Assembly (NCBI RefSeq): GCF_026914185.1
Contig: NC_070562.1
Coordinates: forward strand, 3,658,001-3,722,000
DNA from: Puccinia triticina
Lineage: Eukaryota > Basidiomycota > Pucciniomycetes > Pucciniales > Pucciniaceae
Direction: 5' to 3'
DNA length: 64,000 nt
The notes under the pieces are model-generated. The model had not been told where the DNA came from, did no database searches, and worked only from the letters and a program-made list of their open reading frames with translations. Shown here piece after piece: positions 1-10,335 of this stretch; position 1 is the stretch's first letter, and every line of letters begins with the position of its first letter. Position numbers and translations under genes: made by a program.

Positions 1-1065
1 TTGAATTGAGCCTGTCAAAAAATTAAACCTCAAAAGATCAACAAGCCTCAAAATTTAATCAAAACTAATAATTTTTATGATCAACACTCCAAATACATGT
101 AATCAAAATTGTATATCCAGCTTACTCCTATTTTAGTTTTCCATCTCCATGTACCCAAATTGTCTAATTGTAACCTACCACATAGTATCTCATGATGGGC
201 CGTTTAGTATTTCTTCATGCAAGATATCTTTCATTTTATAGTCTGATTACTCATTTTGTTAAACTAATACAAGAATCTTCAACAAATCAGAAATAATATG
301 TATATAATGTACATACATTTTGGATGCAACCATTAGTCTGGTTCACATTGGATTTTTAACACCGTTTTTATCCAATTTGTCATTAATGTTGTGTTTTTTC
401 AAGTTGGTCAGATTCTTGTGAAACCAATTTTTCTGATGATTGAAAAATTTGTGCAAATTTTATGATAAAATGAAATGGAAATGGTTTCAAATTCACCAAT
501 GTGAACCGGGCTATTACATGTGATAAATGGGCATATTTTAAAGAACGGGTGATCTTTTGTTTTCCAACCACGGGTGTTAGACTAAAACCAAGTGAGGACT
601 AACGGCCTGAGAGTTTCAGCTGGCAAGTAAAACCTCTCTACCCCCTAGATAGCTGTATCAGGTTTTACTACACCATCTACACTCATACCAAGTTTCACAT
701 GCATTTCACTTTCATTTCCACTATTGTTAACAGATAATTTATGCTTCTATCTAGTGACACTTGTATGATAGAGGTTATAAGTATTACTCACTGGATTCTA
801 TTGTTCCCCAGACTTTCAGAAGAGACAAAACTAACAACATCATTTTATTTACTCATTCCTCTTTATTTGAAGATACATCAACATATCACTGCTTCAGATA
901 GCCAGATCCCTTCATATCAATGAATCACTGTCTGGATCTCTAAGCCTGAACTTCTCAAAACTTATCAATGGTTGAGTGTGAACTCCTTGGATCCAATCAA
1001 AACCCGTCTACAACTTGAAAGCCACTGGAAAATCCCAGTCAACTTCCATTAAGCAGATTTTAATC
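1..1065. other. AT-rich intergenic DNA
   Basis: I see no gene, RNA or complete mobile element here. Only short open frames in AT-rich sequence occur. The stretch near 545-620 resembles the 3' half of the tandem repeat unit described at 1066-1740, so it may be a worn outlying copy. Confidence 0.6.
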
Positions 1066-1740
1066 ACTCCGGAGTTACAGAGAGCAACTTATGCAACCCT
1101 ACAGCAAACACAACAAGGATGATACCAGATGAGAATAGATGAAACCAGAACTTTGGATCTTTTCATTTCTAACCTTGTGCTTTCCAGACACAGGTGGTAG
1201 GCTACAACAAAGTGAGGACCAACAAGGACTAACAACCTGAGAGCAACTTATGGTCATTGCAACCCTAGGGTCAACACAAAGAGGATGATACCAGATGAGA
1301 AGAGATGAAACCAAAACTTTGTATATTTTCATTTCTAACCTTGTGGTATCCAGATAGAGATGGCAATCGGTACCCGGGTACCCGCCGCGTGTCCGGGTAC
1401 CGCCTGCTTTTTTGGCCCAAAACAGATACCCGTACCCGTACTTGGCACCCGCGGCGGCGGTACCCGCCACCCTGATGAGTACCCGCCGGCGGGTGCCGGG
1501 TACCGCCGCGTGGGTACCCATTTGCCATCTCTATTTCCAGACACAGGTGGTAGACTACAACAAAGTGAGGACTAATTACCTGAGAGCAACTTATGCAACC
1601 CTAGATTTGACACAAAGAGGATGATTCCAGATGAGAAGAGAGGAAACCAAAACTTTGGATCTTTTCATTTCTAACCTTTTGGTTTCCAACCATGGGTGGG
1701 AGAATACTGCAACCAAGTGAGGACTAATGACCTGAGACAA
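1066..1740. repeat. Degenerate tandem repeat, period about 150-166 bp
   Basis: The block beginning GATGATACCAGATGAG recurs at 1118, 1284 and 1620, each time followed by a TTTTCATTTCTAACCTT block and a GTGAGGACTAA..CCTGAGAG block. After removing the 187 bp added by the MITE at 1355-1533 and its target duplication, the periods are 166 and about 149 bp. A further partial copy continues after 2198. The array has been invaded twice (1355-1533 and 1741-2197). Its own origin and function are unknown. Confidence 0.75.
1355..1533. mobile_element. hAT-like MITE, 179 bp
   Basis: The termini are perfect 12-bp inverted repeats (TAGAGATGGCAA at 1355-1366, TTGCCATCTCTA at 1522-1533). They are flanked by an 8-bp target duplication, TATCCAGA (1347-1354) and TTTCCAGA (1534-1541), with one mismatch. 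The interior is GC-rich and built from GGTACCC-like words that can fold back. The uninterrupted tandem-repeat copy at 1181-1188 carries a single TTTCCAGA, which is the empty site. An 8-bp duplication and this terminus are typical of hAT elements. No coding capacity. Confidence 0.85.
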
Positions 1741-2197
1741 CCATGGGCCTTTGCTTTACTGTTATTGGTAAATTGTAGATATAGTAGATGTTTTTGCCTC
1801 AATACTATAACAGATAGCACTCCGATCAGTAAAGAATTTTTCTTTACTATAACACATATTTGATTTTTGTCAATTTTTTTTATACAGGTATGGTATCAGT
1901 TAAGTAATTCTTTTGTTGATGGGAGCTGTCAAAAGGCTCCTTATGACCACAACAAGGCATTTTCACCTAGTTTTTCCCCTTTTTATTTCAATAAGCAAGG
2001 GTAAAAGTACATTTAAACACGCTTTTACCCCTGGTTATTGAAATAACTAGGGTTGATACATGTTTAATAGGGCTCTCTACTATATCAGCCCATTGGCAAA
2101 AATTCCTTTATTATAACCAGTAAAGTAACGTAGATGATAAAAACATCTATACTCTACTGGAAGGGCCTGGTTATAGTAAAGTAAAGGTCCATCATTG
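1741..2197. mobile_element. Foldback/MULE-like element, 457 bp
   Basis: The two ends are imperfect inverted repeats: the left reads ATGGGCCTTTGCTTTAC.. and the right, reverse-complemented, ATGGACCTTTACTTTAC... A further inverted match lies around TAGATGTTTTT. The element separates CCTGAGACAA (1731-1740) from CCTGAGAGCAA (2198-2208), which looks like a 10-11 bp target duplication with one lost G. Inside, 1983-2007 and 2022-2046 form a 25-bp-arm hairpin (23/25). The duplication length suggests a Mutator-like origin. No ORF. Confidence 0.55.
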
Positions 2198-2208
2198 CCT
2201 GAGAGCAA

Positions 2209-3166
2209 CTTATGTGAGCTTGAAAAACCAAAATTATGGAAATGAGAAGAGCAGAGATGGAGTGAATGTGAGTGAGAAACCTGAGAAAACAGACCCAGAG
2301 TCAACAAGAAGAGGATGATACCGGGTGGGTGAGACTCAAGCAATGAAACCAAAACTTTGGATGAAGAAAAGAGAAACAAAAATAGGAAACATGTGTAACT
2401 ATATACATCCAATAATCTAGGTTTAGGTTTCATGACTATCACTAATCTGTGTCCACTAATGTGATGCAGTGGGGTGAAAAGGACACACCTGGACTGCAAG
2501 TTCAACATATTTATGAAGTGTGACCCAAAGTTCAGCCTTTGTCTCCACCAAATGTCTAGGACCCTGTGAGTTTTTTGTGATAAATTTGCCCCTTTATGAC
2601 ATACTAGGGAAATTGCGGCTGCGCCGCGGAAAAAATAGTTTGCACAAGTTTCTTCAAAAGAACAGACCTCAAACATTCAAATTGAGTAGTAATCAGCATG
2701 AGCAAAGACTTTTTTGGACACAATCATTACTACAACAAATGACGATATAGCATTTTTTTTATACTCAAAGTGAATTGCCACGCAATGTTGTAACTAACGG
2801 TGGGTATTTATTGCTACGGTAACGTGTAACGTAATGATAACATAACAAATTTTGGCCTTTATTGTTATTGTTAGCAGTAACGTCAGTGCAATATCAATAT
2901 CACACCAAGAGTTTTTTTTTGTGACAGCCGTTACTATAACTGAGCGCGGAGTGACAGATATTGGGCGAGATAACAAGCAATAAAAGGCCAAAATAGGTCC
3001 AATTTAGCCTTTTATTGCTCAACAACGCGTTAATTTACCCGTAACAGCCTCAAAAAAAGAGGCTTGTTACATTACAAGTGATGCCGCTGTTTGTGCATTA
3101 CTGCTAACAATAACGGCGCAAAAAGTAAAGGCGGGCAGTTACTTTACAAAAATCCCACAGATATTA
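2209..3166. other. AT-rich non-coding DNA with a possible worn foldback element
   Basis: No supportable gene. The sequences near 2791-2815 (ACGGTGGGTA...) and 3400-3423 (TACCCACCATTGTTGTAAC) are inverted with respect to each other. They may be the termini of an old element of about 630 bp that was later hit by the MITE at 3167-3387. Confidence 0.35.
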
Positions 3167-3387
3167 GGGGGATTCAAAGTTGGCCATGTACAACTTGCAT
3201 ACACTTTTGCAAGTTGGTGTTCAAGGCTTTATTGAACACCAAATTTCAAAAAAACATTCAAGAAGGCTTAGGGGGTGTAGTACAGTGTGGCTTGCATGCA
3301 CTTTTGCAAGTCGGTGTTCAAGTTCATTCTTGAACACCGACTTGCAAAAGCGCATGCAAGTCGCATCTGGCCAACTTTGAAACCCCC
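3167..3387. mobile_element. TA-flanked (mariner-like) MITE, 221 bp
   Basis: The inverted termini are about 60 bp with roughly 88% identity, starting GGGGGATTCAAAGTTGGCCA and ending with the complement TGGCCAACTTTGAAACCCCC. TA dinucleotides flank it on both sides (3165-3166, 3388-3389). The interior contains a second hairpin of TTGCAAGT-GGTGTTCAAG arms. Related termini (GGGGG-TTCAAA) are seen at 3726, 7960 and 53098. TA duplication fits a Tc1/mariner-type mobiliser; no transposase is present in the window. Confidence 0.75.
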
Positions 3388-3725
3388 TATTGTAAAGTAA
3401 AGTAACTACCCACCATTGTTGTAACTGTTGTGCAAAAAATCCTCACCTGGTATTACTTTTAGTGCACTTTACATGTTTGGTCAGAGAGAAAAGTTGAAAG
3501 TTGTGCTTGGATAGGGGGAGGAACAGGACAAATTTTTCCAACATCTCAAAACTTCTCCTTCAACACCATCTTGTTTAATTAAGATGTGAACCAAAGGCTG
3601 TCTTGGTTGCCGGAAAATATTCAATAGTTTGATGTGTGTATCACCTACACACCATACCCAAATCAAAAGCCACTTGGGACCGTTTAATGGCGTTTGGATT
3701 TCAACAAGATCAACGCGCCAGCATT

Positions 3726-3915
3726 GGGGGGTTTCAAACATGGTGCAGGTCCCAGTTCAGGAAGCCCAATTCAGGAAGACAAACTTTCTGCAAAATGAAT
3801 TTTCAAATTATTTCTGTATGTTTTTTGGGTAAAATTGGGTGGGTGTGTTGCAGGTTCCTGGATTTTGTGAATTGGGGGTTCCTGGAACAGGACCTGCACC
3901 ATGTTTGAAACCCCC
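3726..3915. mobile_element. MITE related to the GGGGGTTTCAAA family, 190 bp
   Basis: Inverted termini of about 50 bp share GGGTTTCAAACATGGTGCAGG. The right end is followed by TA; the left flank has lost a clear TA. The terminal word GGGGGTTTCAAA links it to the elements at 3167, 7960 and 53098, although the inner arms differ. It is therefore a separate subfamily rather than a copy. Confidence 0.65.
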
Positions 3916-3917
3916 TA

Positions 3918-4367
3918 TTGTTACATATGTAGGTTCCTTCATCAAATAGGGCATGGACTTTGTTGGCCCCTTGCACACACCACTATAACAACTGCTGTAG
4001 ATTACGGAATTGGTTGTGCAATCCACCTGGCCTCCACTCTGGAAAAGCAGGCCAAATGGGATCATCACATCAACTTAGCAGTTCCTGGCTATTGAAACTC
4101 CAAGCTGAGTAGTGCCTTGGCAAAACACTATTTCTGTACTACGGTACAGGAGCTTGATGAAGCTTGATTCTTGGTTAGCAACCAGAAGTATTGTGACACA
4201 AACGTACAGAGAAAACCCAATCTTGAACAGTCAACAGATCCAGGAAGAGCAGCCTGAAAAGCTGAACAATAAGGTAATAATTAGATGTGCTTGCTCAGAA
4301 GAGACCTAAGTGTCAATAAAAGAGAGGTAGATTGAATTTTGGGGCAGTATGAGAATCCTTGGTAGGA
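3918..4367. other. Intergenic DNA, nothing recognised
   Basis: Short overlapping frames on both strands without recognisable motifs. I see no supportable gene. Confidence 0.5.
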
Positions 4368-4790
4368 TCAGCACTGTTGATGATCATGGAGGTGGTGGTG
4401 GTGGTGATGTTGTTGTTCTGGAGAAGCCTCCTCCTGGGAGTTGGCGAGGGCTGTCTGCTGGGCTGAATCTGCAATGGCCTTGCCAAGCATCCAGTTCAGC
4501 TCGTCAATCACCCCGCTCTTTCGCATCAGCAGTCTGGCTGCGTCGTTCCCTTGGGCCAACGAGCCCTCCTGTCAACAAGAGCTTTTGGCATGGTCTAGTG
4601 AGCGGTCGTGTCGGGGTGAGTCTTTGTGGTCTATGGGCTTGTTGATTGAGCAGGCCGATTCGCTGTATTTTCCGTAGAGGGATGTGATCTCATGGTCGGA
4701 AGTGCTGGAGGAGGTCTTGCTGGTCAGTTGGCGTTGGGCCTTGGCGGTGGCGGGGGGAGAGCTTGTTTTCGGCGCTTTCGAAGTAGGGTG
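4368..4790 (-). pseudogene. Unrecognised reading frame with one internal stop
   Basis: The minus-strand frame runs from about 4790 to 4368. It has one in-frame TGA near 4570 and ends in a His/Gln-rich tail (six consecutive His at about 4385-4410). The upstream part is Ser/Thr/Lys-rich and the downstream part contains an amphipathic stretch, VIDELNWMLGKAIADSA. Codon use is GC-richer than the surrounding DNA, so it may be a decayed host exon. The TGA could also lie in an unrecognised intron. I do not recognise the family. Confidence 0.3.
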
Positions 4791-4799
4791 CTGATGACT

Positions 4800-6090
4800 A
4801 ATGCGAATTCCTTGAAGATAGCATGAGCAAGAAGAGGTTAGTCATCTGCGAGGCTGATGGTAGTATGTATAGAAGAATGGTAGCTTGCGTCTCAAAGACC
4901 CCAACCGGAAAAAATTATCAAAAATAGAGGTAACAGCAATCGTTCAAGCTGTCATATGGCGACCTGAAAGACATGATTTTGTAAAACAACATCAAGAAAG
5001 GTATTGCATGGCACTTTGTGGTAAACCGAGTACAGCCACTCGGAACTAGAGACGGGATGATGTGGTGTCCCAAATGGACTCCGCTCCAGATCCGGAATTG
5101 AATCCCTACAGAAGTCACCGTCCACCAGGACTGCCGCCAAGAAAAGCATTGGCCTCTCTTTCTTCTCTTTGTTGTAATATGTACATATATCCTCTCTCTG
5201 ATCGGACACTCTCGTCTGGTTCCTTGTATTACCTTCCCCGGCCCTCTGGCCGTACATATCTTCTAACCCCCATTCTGCGCCCTCTGGCTGTATTCACTTT
5301 TATCCTGACCCGGATCCTTGGCCTAATGTCCTGTACTATACGGGTTTTTGTCTCGGCATCACTCTTGAGGCCCACTATCTCGTACTGTAGAACCAAGGGT
5401 CTAAATAGAGGCTCTCTCGAGCCCCGAGATGGATCCTCAGCTCGCTGATGCTATTTTCTCCGCACCTAAGGAACACCGTGTAATCACACCACGGCGCGCA
5501 TTGGATAGCAAGCTGGGTATTGTTTATGGGTGATAATCATTGAATTGTGCTTTGTTTTGCTTTTGGTAAAAAGTCTGGAAAGCTGATACAGCGATTGTGA
5601 AGGGCTGATTTTGAAATTTGTGGTACTGGAGCTCGCCACGGGAACGCTGCGCTTTACAATACTTTTGCCAAAATGTCCGAACGACTATTGCCATCGGCAA
5701 CCTGCATTTGGAAATTATTTTCCATCCAGGTTGGAGAAATGCGCACTGCAAATATGAAACCAGCATTTGTGCCTTCAAAAGAACTGTCACCGCGCACTTT
5801 CGCTTTTGTTTAGAAAGTTACCCAGATGGGAAGTGCTGCCAAAAAAATACTTCGCAACATGTCTATACTTTTTTAATCAATTCAGATTTTTGTTGTGACC
5901 TGCATTTGGCCAAGCTTGGAATAGCTAGTCAGGTTGGGCAACAGCATTTCCCTGTCTACACCAAGGCCAAAAGTTGGGGGGGCAACAAATATAAAAGGGG
6001 GCCGTGGTCGGAGAAGTGTCCCGGTAAGGCCCCTGGGAGGTATTGACTGGCTCTGCTGTAATTGTCGTCCTCCCAGAGAGTGTCTTACAG
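4800..6090. other. Old repeat debris, possibly including a retroelement remnant
   Basis: The minus-strand frame at about 5260-4918 contains RERPMLFLAAVLVDGDF followed by a long hydrophobic stretch. It vaguely resembles a Gypsy capsid/protease junction but has no intact active site. The plus strand at 5618-6046 is open by chance or decay. I cannot assign either to a family. The segment is best treated as decayed repeats. Confidence 0.25.
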
Positions 6091-6202
6091 TAAAAATCAT
6101 TAATTACATTGATAACTCCTTTTGTTGCGCAGCGTTCACAGACCCTACAGTGGGGAAATGCTGCGCGAAAAAAGGAGTTGTTGACGTAATTAGTGATTTT
6201 TA
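6091..6202. mobile_element. Short foldback MITE, 112 bp
   Basis: Two arms of about 44 bp are inverted copies: TAAAAATCATTAATTAC.. at 6091 and ..GTAATTAGTGATTTTTA ending at 6202, meeting at GCGCAGC/GCTGCGC. The loop is about 20 bp. TA-rich flanks suggest a TA target but this is not decisive. No coding capacity. Confidence 0.6.
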
Positions 6203-6327
6203 ATATGCCAGAATTTGAGCTTTGTTGTCTTCTCACTTTCTCTTCTTTCCTTCCTGTTTTGCCTAGTGGCCTCTTTAACTGTCTGACCAAGTGGTCTAAT
6301 CCTGTCCTGTCCTGTTTCACCGAGTGG

Positions 6328-6476
6328 TCCTCCTGTTCCTGTCCCCTGTTCCTGTGCCCTGTTCCTGTCCCCTGTTCCTGTCCCCTGTTCCTGTCCCCTG
6401 TTCCTGTCCCCTGTTCCTGTCCTCTGTTCCTGTCCCCTGTTCCTGTCCCCTGTTCCTGTCACCTGTCCTGATTTGT
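6328..6476. repeat. Minisatellite, 12-bp unit CCCTGTTCCTGT
   Basis: About a dozen near-identical 12-bp units (CCCTGTTCCTGT with single-base variants) run head to tail. Because 12 is divisible by 3, both strands are open through the array, giving spurious Cys/Pro/Ser and Gly/Thr/Asp/Arg repeat frames. These are not genes. Confidence 0.9.
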
Positions 6477-7533
6477 ATGGCCAAGTGGCCATGACTTGTC
6501 TCCTGTTCCCTTTCACCAGTTCATGTCACCTGTCCTGTCCCCTGTTATTGTTGTTAGGCCCCCTTTGGATCTTGCTGGGGGGCTCTCTAGTTGTTTGGTT
6601 AAAGTCCGCTCCTTGGACATGAAATAAAAATCATCAAGTCTGAGCACCAAGCAACCTCCTTCCATGCTTCTTGGTCCTACCAGTTACCCCAGATAGTCCC
6701 TCCCCCTTTGTTGCCTCATCTTCTTGAGCTGAAATCTCAACAATATAAGGGATGACATGTTGAACCTGGGAGCCTCCAAGATCACAATTTACACACCCAA
6801 ACTCTTAATTTTCAGTAAAAAGGGGGTTTTTCCCTACTTTTACAAGGAGCTTCACAAGTCAGGAGAGTGACCCTTTGACAAGTTTCAATTCCAACATTGG
6901 AAGCTAAAACAGTTGTAGGTAGCTGATACAAATACACTATCTTGACCATGTAAAAGTAAAGAAATCACATAATTTTGGAAAACATGTCAAAAAACATTGA
7001 AAGTATTTCTCCAAAAAAGTGTATTTATTACAGAAGTGCACAGGGGGGTCAGAATGTTGACACTACTCATTTCACACTGTGCAAATGTCTTCTTTGCAAT
7101 CACATTAAATTACATATTTTTGTTAATTATTTCCTGAGTTTCAAGGATTCAAGTTATTGGAAATTTGTCTCAAATTTCCAATTCTTCTTTGATGTGCCAG
7201 ATGCAATGCAGCCTGATGCAGTGCAAGAAACTTAGAAAACAAATTTTAAACTATAGTTTCTTACAAAGTAATTTGTTTTTGGGATTTCAATTTATCATCT
7301 ATCTCTTGGGACCTTATTCAGTTTCACTGTTCCATCTCTCTTTCACAGTGTTCTTCTCCCCTTAAATAATATTCAGGCTCCCTTCTACTAATGTAGCCAC
7401 AGTTAGTCTTAGCCCATCACTTAACTTGTAGATAGGTAGATTTGAATTGACACGCACTCTTTGTTAAATCTATCATCAGTTTAATACACTAGACAGGACT
7501 ACTCCATTAGAGAGCCCTAGATTATTTCATTTA
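6477..7533. other. AT-rich intergenic DNA
   Basis: No gene, RNA or mobile element that I can support. Short frames occur only by chance. Confidence 0.55.
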
Positions 7534-7755
7534 GGCCCTGTTTGGCAGCGTCATTATAGCGCAATAAATAATCGGGGCATGCCCCTTTACATTATGTAAA
7601 ACATCATTTTTGGGCCTGATCTTTTGGAAGTAAACTATCAAGCTTTATAACAGCTTACTTTCAAAAGCCTATCCTAAAAAAATGTTTTTTACAATATGTA
7701 ATGGTATTGCATTTTGAACATTACGCTGCGTAATATGACGCTGCCAAACAGGGCC
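7534..7755. mobile_element. PIF/Harbinger-like (Tourist-type) MITE, 222 bp
   Basis: The element begins GGCCCTGTTTGGCAGCGTCA and ends with its exact complement TGACGCTGCCAAACAGGGCC. It is flanked by TTA on both sides (7531-7533 and 7756-7758). A 3-bp TTA/TAA duplication and a GGCC..GTTTGG terminus are the established marks of Harbinger-type MITEs. The longer element at 53177-56216 has a related terminus. Confidence 0.85.
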
Positions 7756-7959
7756 TTAGTTATTACTCTCAGCCTGAGAATAGTTCTAGCTTCTCAGCCC
7801 CAGCCTTTCTCTAATATCTGAAATCTAAAACTCTTCCAGTTCACTAGAGTTGATTCAAAGAATGATAAAAACCAAACATGGAATGATGATTTTCCAACCA
7901 GAGGTTTATCATTGCTTACAGGTCAATATCAAGCAAAAAGTCAATGCCCTTACATAATA

Positions 7960-8160
7960 GGGGGGTTCACAATAGGATAAAAACAAAACTTTAGAGTCAA
8001 TTTTAAGGCCTTTATCAAGATTTTTTTTTAAATCTGGCAAGTTGTACAGGACTGGTTCTCCCCTGAGAATCAAAGCAAATTCTTCATTTTTTAAAAAGTG
8101 GATCATAAAGGCCTTAAAATTAGCTCTAAAGTTTTATTTTTATCCTATTGTGAACCCCCC
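7960..8160. mobile_element. TA-flanked MITE, 201 bp
   Basis: Inverted arms of about 58 bp begin GGGGGGTTCACAATAGGATA and end with the complement. TA dinucleotides lie at 7958-7959 and 8161-8162. The terminus belongs to the same GGGGG-TTCA group as those at 3167, 3726 and 53098. It lies about 170 bp beyond the 3' end of the lipase gene. Confidence 0.8.
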
Positions 8161-8333
8161 TAATTGATGCAACACTTTATCCTCAATTACGACCGTTGCC
8201 CTATGTATTAATAGAATGATTGATATTACTTGTAATACAACGATTTTTAAGCTTGCTAGATATTTGGCTTGTGATCGAGCAGAAATTATGGACAAAAAGT
8301 TGAAATTCTGCTTCTGATCTTGAAAAATGTTCT

Positions 8334-10335
8334 TTAAACATGCGAAGTGATCCATTGGATGATGTAGTCCATTTGTTTGAATTTATCATCGCCTGGTTCG
8401 TTATGCATCTCGTGATAATATCCTTCAAAATCCTAAAACCCAAGTCAGAAAAATAAGCCGTGGTCAGTTTATCAGGAATACCTCCTTATTCAAGACATCT
8501 GGAGCCTTCTTGCCTTGAATGTTTTATCTTCTGCCATTGTTTTTTCGACAAGTTGCTGGGTGGCATCGTGCCAAGTGACCTGCATGATTAAGGAACGTCG
8601 ACGAGCAGGAAGCGGTGTTGTTTTGTTTTAAACATGAGCATGCAGACGGATGATATGAGTTGGCAAATGCGTGCTCGATATCATTGGCTTACATTATCCG
8701 CTGTACCATGAACCGCCAACACAGGTAATTTCGACGGGTATTGCTTGTAATCATGAGAAAGCAATTGCTGTCCACCCAAAAGCATATCACCCACTCCTTT
8801 GTACTAAGACAGTCATTTTTTAGTAAGATTGGTGCAAATAAGCACTTCAATCAGCGCCTTCCGAATAAACACGCTTCTCATCAAAATACGCAGAGAGGAA
8901 CAAACGAGAGTATGCTTACAGTCCCTATAGGAGCACATAACGGATCGTGACTGTATTGTTCCTGGATGACAGGATCCCTGCAGATGTCCTGGCCCGGCGA
9001 GTAAAAGATATAAAGTGAAGAATACGATAGTATCAGTTCAGGTATGGATACCAGATGAACAACAAGAAGCACTCACTTTGGCGGAGACCCCGACCTTATG
9101 GATATCATTTGAAGCATTCTGTCAGCAAATCGAATTCTATGTGTTGTCGTTGATGAAAAGTTTCCCCTGGGAGTGACGACTTACATTGAGGCTGAGCTTG
9201 GGCAAGATGGCACCCACGAAGCTACCAAGTCTGATCAAAGCACCAGCGGTAGCCACACCGGGAGTTTGGGCAATCAACGGACTGGAGAGTACTAAGCCAC
9301 CAGTAATTAATGATAGACCTTCAAGCGGCGGGGAACGTGTCGTGTAAGCGAAGGCTATTCCACCCCCCTGAGATGCCAGCGTTCCGTCGAAGTAGGAACG
9401 AGAACATGTGAGTTAGTATTTGGCTCTTTGATGTATCTTATGGATAGCTTGGGCAGATTCTGGTGCTCGAGAGCTTGTAGGATTGTACGCAGTTCCTGCT
9501 TAAGATGTACGCCGACTCAAAGAAAAGAACTGTTAAAAGCTATGTTAATGTACCCCAATCAATGCCACGAATAGACCATCCTGTACGACATGACGTATCA
9601 TTTGCATGGCTTTCATCAGTGCATATTGGCACGTGGCAAAGGAGATGCTTAACTCCACCGTCGGTCCGGACCCGACTTGCTGGGCCAAGGCGATGAAGGC
9701 AGGATAAAAAATACATAGAGATATGTGGAGAGAGATCACTGACCATGCTGTGACCCATCAGGAAGACCTTGCGACCATGGCAGCGTTCAGGAGCAGCCTC
9801 TTGGGCGACAAAAAAGTCAGCGTCCTTGAGACCGGCCGCCCAAGATGTTTGCCCTTGGGTCTTGGTCCGCGCCGCGGTTTCACCAAAACCCTTGACGAGG
9901 GAAGAAAGGAACTATCAGAAGTGCTTGTGACTGGGCGGTCAACAAGGGAATGGGTGTCCGCCCACCCGTTGGTCGAAGGCAAAGACCTCGATACCAGCCT
10001 CGGCATATCGACTGAAGACATGGTCGTAACGAGAGATGTGCTCCATGAATCTGAAAGAAAGATTCCAGTTAGCTAACCATCCATTCTCAACAATTCACAG
10101 GCGAAGCTGATCAACAGACAGCCTGGTGGCACTGATCTGGCATTTTGTTAACTGGGGAAGCAGTTGAAGGAGGTGGGTAAAGAGAGGGGATGAGTGGACT
10201 GAGCTAAGTCACATACCCATGAAAGAATATCAACTTGGCAATTGGCTCTTTCCCACTGGGAGTCCAACGTTTGGTGAAAAACGAGCACCGCCCAGGCCCG
10301 TCTTCCCATCCGGTTTGCGCAGTGAAGCTCGACAT
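8334..10335 (-). CDS. Monoacylglycerol lipase (Yju3/MGL-type alpha/beta hydrolase)
   Basis: This is a complete 9-exon gene, reconstructed by splice phase: 10335-10217, 10050-9966, 9890-9744, 9367-9185, 9118-9077, 8988-8920, 8803-8693, 8579-8514, 8432-8334. The coding sum is 921 nt (306 residues), close to the family's usual ~300. All reading phases join without a stop. Motifs in order are the oxyanion-side LIFFHGFMEHISRYD, then AFDQRGFGET, the nucleophile elbow GHSMGGG (Ser116, codons split by an intron), VHGTAD (Asp251) and YHEMHNE (His281/His284). Together they supply a full Ser-Asp-His triad. Family members hydrolyse monoacylglycerol to glycerol and fatty acid at lipid droplets and membranes. 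Introns are GT-AG except the last, which begins GC (after 8514). The start ATG (10335-10333) gives MSSFTAQTGWEDG. No lesion seen, so it is probably functional. Confidence 0.93.

Noticed and set aside
1471..1510. Hammerhead ribozyme core (CTGATGAG) in the MITE, and again at the Copia-1 LTR start
   Set aside because: No GAAA after a stem II and no matching stems I and III at either place.
6190..6516. Gly/Thr/Asp/Arg and Cys/Pro/Ser repeat proteins
   Set aside because: They arise from the 12-bp minisatellite, which is open in several frames.
9505..10076. Plus- and minus-strand ORFs as independent genes
   Set aside because: They are shadows and read-through of exons and introns of the 9-exon lipase gene.
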